Notes under the pieces: generated by a model
Database searches by the model: none
What the model saw: the letters and a program-made list of their open reading frames with translations, nothing else
What the model was told of the DNA's origin: nothing
NCBI GenBank assembly: GCA_007123395.1
Contig: SKLD01000372.1
Span: forward strand, 1 to 20,665
From: Opitutales bacterium
Lineage (GTDB): Bacteria > Verrucomicrobiota > Verrucomicrobiia > Opitutales > Oceanipulchritudinaceae
Direction: 5' to 3'
DNA: 20,665 nt
Program-made: the position numbers and the translations under genes
Shown here: positions 18,365 through 20,665 of the stretch, piece after piece
How positions within the stretch are numbered: position 1 is the stretch's first letter
Layout: each line of letters begins with the position of its first letter

Positions 18365-19312
18365 ATGCATGATTCACCGCAAATGGGGTTACTTTCATCA
18401 GGCAGAGCAGCGGGTCGAGGAACGTTGTTTGTGGCGCTGGCAGCACTATGCTGGGGGCTTTCCGGCGGGATCGGCGGTATTCTCACGGGCGAGGGCTGGG
18501 ATCCGGTCGTGGTGTCGTTCTACCGGGGCCTGATCGGTTTTTTGTTTGTTCTGGGGTGGCTGGCGTTGCGCCCGCGCGGCAGCGGACTGGCGAGCGGGCG
18601 GCTGTGGTTCTGGTCGGTGATCGCCGGGGCGGGGGTGGCCGGCAACTTCACGTTCTACTTGATGAGCATCGCGGAGGGCAGCGTCGCGGTTGCCGCGACG
18701 CTGATGTACTGTGCGCCCGTGTTTGTCTATCTTGTCTCCTTCACCCTCAAGCTCGAAAAGCCCACCCTCCTCAAGTGGGCGGCCATCGCTATGGTCATGG
18801 TCGGCATCGTTCTGCTCACGGGCATCTACGAGGCAGGCACGGGTGCCGTCACGCCGCTCGCCGCCGGTGCCGGGCTGCTTTCCGGCCTGTCTTACGCCGT
18901 ATTCATTTTCGGCTTCAAATACGCGGCTCCGCACGGCAGCCCCCAGGCAATTCTCGTGATTGCGTTCGCGGTGCTCGCGGCGTTGCTCTTCGGGCTGGGC
19001 GACGCCGGTCAAACCGCCGCTGTCCTGGGGGCGGCGAGTTGGCCGCTGTTCGTGGTCCTTGGAGTCGTCGGCGCCGGATTGTCGTTCATTCTCTACATCG
19101 TCGGCCTGAAACACACTGCCCCGGCGGTGGCGTCAGTTGTGGCGATGGTCGAGCCGGTCACCGCCTCGCTGTTCGGCTTCGTCGTTTTGGATGAGAGTCT
19201 CGCCGCCCGGCAGATTCTCGGCATGGGACTCATCTTGTTAACGGTCACGGCACTGAGCGTGCATACAAGCGCGCGCAACGAAGCCCTCGCACCCGCGCCG
19301 CTCGCCAGGTAG
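18365..19312 (+). CDS. EamA-family (drug/metabolite transporter superfamily) permease
   Basis: A 315-residue integral membrane protein with about ten helices arranged as two EamA repeats (about 18-152 and 164-300). The first starts TLFVALAALCWGLSGGIGG; the second ends with the typical VASVVAMVEPVTASLFGFVVLDESLAARQILGMGLILL. Such carriers export or import small metabolites such as amino acids or drugs; the substrate cannot be read from sequence. The ATG at 18365 was chosen; another in frame at 18383 would remove six residues and still keep helix 1, whereas extending upstream would run into the rplQ terminator. It stands alone between the terminator and a long non-coding region. Confidence 0.88.
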   Translation: MHDSPQMGLLSSGRAAGRGTLFVALAALCWGLSGGIGGILTGEGWDPVVVSFYRGLIGFLFVLGWLALRPRGSGLASGRLWFWSVIAGAGVAGNFTFYLMSIAEGSVAVAATLMYCAPVFVYLVSFTLKLEKPTLLKWAAIAMVMVGIVLLTGIYEAGTGAVTPLAAGAGLLSGLSYAVFIFGFKYAAPHGSPQAILVIAFAVLAALLFGLGDAGQTAAVLGAASWPLFVVLGVVGAGLSFILYIVGLKHTAPAVASVVAMVEPVTASLFGFVVLDESLAARQILGMGLILLTVTALSVHTSARNEALAPAPLAR

Positions 19313-19493
19313 GTTCTGTCGGCCAATCCGAAGGGTGGCGGTCCGCCCGTTAAGCATCAGCGCCCTTCAGCTTCGCGCAGGGCCTGAGCCTGTCGAATGG
19401 TGCTCCAAGGCGGGCTTCGCCTGCACAATACAAGCACAACCGAGACATTGAGGTCTTTGACGGCACTCCGGACCTCACTTCCTGTTCCAAATT

Positions 19494-19537
19494 GCGGCGG
19501 ATGCGCCGCTTGCGGGCACAATCGCATGATCCGCCGC
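19494..19537. repeat. nested inverted repeat with two alternative pairings
   Basis: GCGGCG (19494-19499) pairs with CGCCGC (19504-19509) around GATG. The longer arm GCGGCGGAT (19494-19502) is also an exact reverse complement of ATCCGCCGC (19529-19537). The two pairings cannot form together. The repeat belongs to the hairpin-rich extragenic segment. Confidence 0.6.
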
Positions 19538-19637
19538 CTTCCAGCCGCAGAGAATTTACAGGAGGATGCAGAGGAAGTACAGGAAACGGAGGGAGGTTGC
19601 CGGTTTGTAGTTCCATTCCTCTACTGTCGGGCCAAAC

Positions 19638-19687
19638 GGTTCGCGACGGGGTCGACGGAGGCGTGGCTCCGTCGCTACGGGCGAACC
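19638..19687. repeat. 50-base two-tier palindrome
   Basis: Outer arms GGTTCGC (19638-19644) and GCGAACC (19681-19687) enclose an inner perfect hairpin CGACGGAG (19653-19660) and CTCCGTCG (19667-19674) with loop GCGTGG. The arrangement of outer and inner perfect arms is typical of a mobile or dispersed extragenic palindrome rather than chance. Confidence 0.7.
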
Positions 19688-19764
19688 TTCCCCGGTGATT
19701 CGACTCGTCGGGCCGATGGAATTGGCTGACGACGCCCCCCCGTACACCCGCCGGCGCCAAGGTA

Positions 19765-19787
19765 GGTGCGTGAGCTTGCTCCGCACC
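19765..19787. repeat. short near-perfect hairpin in the extragenic segment
   Basis: GGTGCG (19765-19770) pairs with CGCACC (19782-19787), and inside it GAGC (19772-19775) pairs with GCTC (19778-19781), leaving a two-base loop and one bulged T at 19771: ten pairs in all. There is no following T-run, so it is not called as a terminator. Confidence 0.65.
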
Positions 19788-19918
19788 CGCCGACGCCGGG
19801 ACGCCGCGAACCTAAGCGGATTTTATAAAGATCCTTTCTCACGCCCCATGTAAACTTTGACCAATCAAAAATTTTAACATTTGCACAATCACGGGGTTAT
19901 TGGAGGGATGTGGGGGGT

Positions 19919-20665
19919 ATGGAAAAGAAACTGCTTGGAATGCTGATGTGTGTGTGTTTGCCGGTGTTTGCGGGGGAGCCTCCGGTCGTGGAACTGGGGG
20001 ATTACCGGGTCTACGGGGGCCGCGTGGCGAATGAGTCGCCGGCCACGGGGGTGGCGACGGCGGTAACGGCCCTGCGCTATAATCCGCTGGTGGACGTGCA
20101 GGCGCGGGGCCCGGCGGAGCGCCAGGCGGACATCACGGTGCGCGGGGGTATTTTTGAGAACACGGGCTTCCGGCTCGGGCCGCTGGCGTTGCCGGACCCG
20201 CAGACGGGGCACTACTTCGGGGAGATCCCGCTCGATCCGGCGATGCTGGAGGGGCCGGAGGTGCTCACGGGGCTGGGCAACGCGCTGGAGGGCTTCAACT
20301 CGACGGTGGCGACGGTGCGCTACGGTTTTGCGCCGGTGGCGGCGACGGGCAGCGCGGAGGCGGGTGTGGGCAGCCACGGGCTGAACTACCAGCGGGTGCG
20401 GCAGGGCTGGGTCGGGCCGGTGGGCGGCGGGCGCCGGGAAGTCGGCGCGGAGGCGGGGGCATCGCGTGCGGAGGGTCACGGCACGGTGGCAAGGGGCGAC
20501 TTTGCCTACGAGCGGATTTCGGGACGGGTGCGCGTTAGCGGACCGGAGGGGACGACGGATCTGTTCGCGGGCTACAGCGACGAGTTCTACGGTTGGCCGG
20601 GCATGTATATCGGGCGGGCGTTCGGGATGCTGTTTCCGGAGACGGACAAGTTCCGCATCGTCCTC
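19919..20665 (+). CDS. TonB-dependent outer membrane receptor, N-terminal part (runs off the window)
   Basis: The frame is open from the ATG at 19919 to the last base (249 codons), so the 3' end is missing. Residues 1-18 form a signal peptide, probably cut after VFA. The plug domain spans about 45-140 and shows the receptor pattern QADITVRGG (69-77), then NTGFRLGPLALPDPQTGHY (81-99), IPLDPAMLEGPEVLTG and NALEGFNS; the following alternating strands (RYGFAPVAATGSAEAGVG) look like the start of the beta barrel. Such receptors import siderophores, cobalamin, sugars or metals using TonB energy; the substrate is not predictable here. A TonB box is not clear; VVELGDYRVYGG (23-34) is the best candidate region. 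GGAGG at 19902-19906, 12 bases before the ATG, is a good if distant Shine-Dalgarno sequence. Confidence 0.85.
   Translation, partial: MEKKLLGMLMCVCLPVFAGEPPVVELGDYRVYGGRVANESPATGVATAVTALRYNPLVDVQARGPAERQADITVRGGIFENTGFRLGPLALPDPQTGHYFGEIPLDPAMLEGPEVLTGLGNALEGFNSTVATVRYGFAPVAATGSAEAGVGSHGLNYQRVRQGWVGPVGGGRREVGAEAGASRAEGHGTVARGDFAYERISGRVRVSGPEGTTDLFAGYSDEFYGWPGMYIGRAFGMLFPETDKFRIVL

Larger units (their letters stand above)
19313..19800. repeat. non-coding, hairpin-rich extragenic segment (dispersed-repeat-like)
   Basis: About 490 bases with no convincing gene but many inverted repeats: GAAGGG/CCCTTC (19330-19335, 19363-19368), AGGCG/CGCCT (19408-19412, 19418-19422), GAGGTC/GACCTC (19450-19455, 19471-19476) and the three larger palindromes listed separately. 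The GCCTGAGCCTGTCGAA stretch near 19382-19397 resembles a widespread extragenic motif. A purine-rich run at about 19545-19600 (CAGAG, GGAAG, GGAGG units) resembles intergenic debris seen in other genomes. Frames that are open here read through the repeats and are unlikely to be genes. Confidence 0.6.

Noticed and set aside
19350..19760. Leftward frame of 136 codons in the hairpin-rich segment
   Set aside because: It reads straight through several inverted repeats and has no domain features; likely a spurious translation of repeats.
19889..20479. Leftward frame of 196 codons at the right end
   Set aside because: Arg/His/Pro-rich shadow of the TonB receptor gene, which has a signal peptide and plug motifs on the + strand.

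Overview
The window is GC-rich bacterial chromosome carrying mostly housekeeping genes. The gene set (fused-style ResB/CcsA cytochrome c maturation, a KDO-pathway gene, a TonB-dependent receptor, so a diderm envelope) together with the long low-complexity tails on ribosomal proteins S11 and L17 and the scarcity of Shine-Dalgarno sequences suggests a member of the Verrucomicrobiota (Opitutae-like) or a close PVC relative. That placement is inference from gene content; no rRNA is present.

Layout, left to right: the last 44 codons of kdsB (+) run in from the left edge. A leftward block (5360 to 286) follows: an unrecognised 150-residue cytosolic protein, then a tight five-gene cluster of a lipoprotein, a two-helix membrane protein, ResB, CcsA and a four-helix membrane protein. 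The last five overlap or nearly touch and are probably one cytochrome c maturation (System II) operon. Rightward from 5753 come gltB and gltD, the two subunits of NADPH glutamate synthase, preceded by an AT-rich spacer and a leader with an intrinsic-terminator-like hairpin and competing stems.

The next block is a complete phage-shock-protein locus: pspA-pspB-pspC leftward (13462 to 12082) and pspF rightward from 13669. The 206-bp divergent intergenic segment holds a sigma-54-type -24/-12 candidate aimed at pspA and a palindrome about 130 bp upstream of the predicted start point, where an enhancer for PspF would be expected. Immediately after pspF lies the ribosomal alpha operon (rpsM, rpsK, rpsD, rpoA, rplQ), closed by a textbook intrinsic terminator at 18263-18291.

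The right end has an EamA-family permease gene, a roughly 600-bp non-coding stretch packed with hairpins that look like dispersed extragenic repeats, and the start of a TonB-dependent receptor gene (19919 on) that runs off the window with signal peptide and plug domain visible.

I did not find a clearly new multi-gene system. The most interesting points are the gammaproteobacterial-style psp locus with its probable sigma-54 control region, the structured gltB leader, the tails on S11 and L17, the near absence of Shine-Dalgarno sequences in front of even the ribosomal genes, and the uncharacterised partners in the cytochrome c operon.
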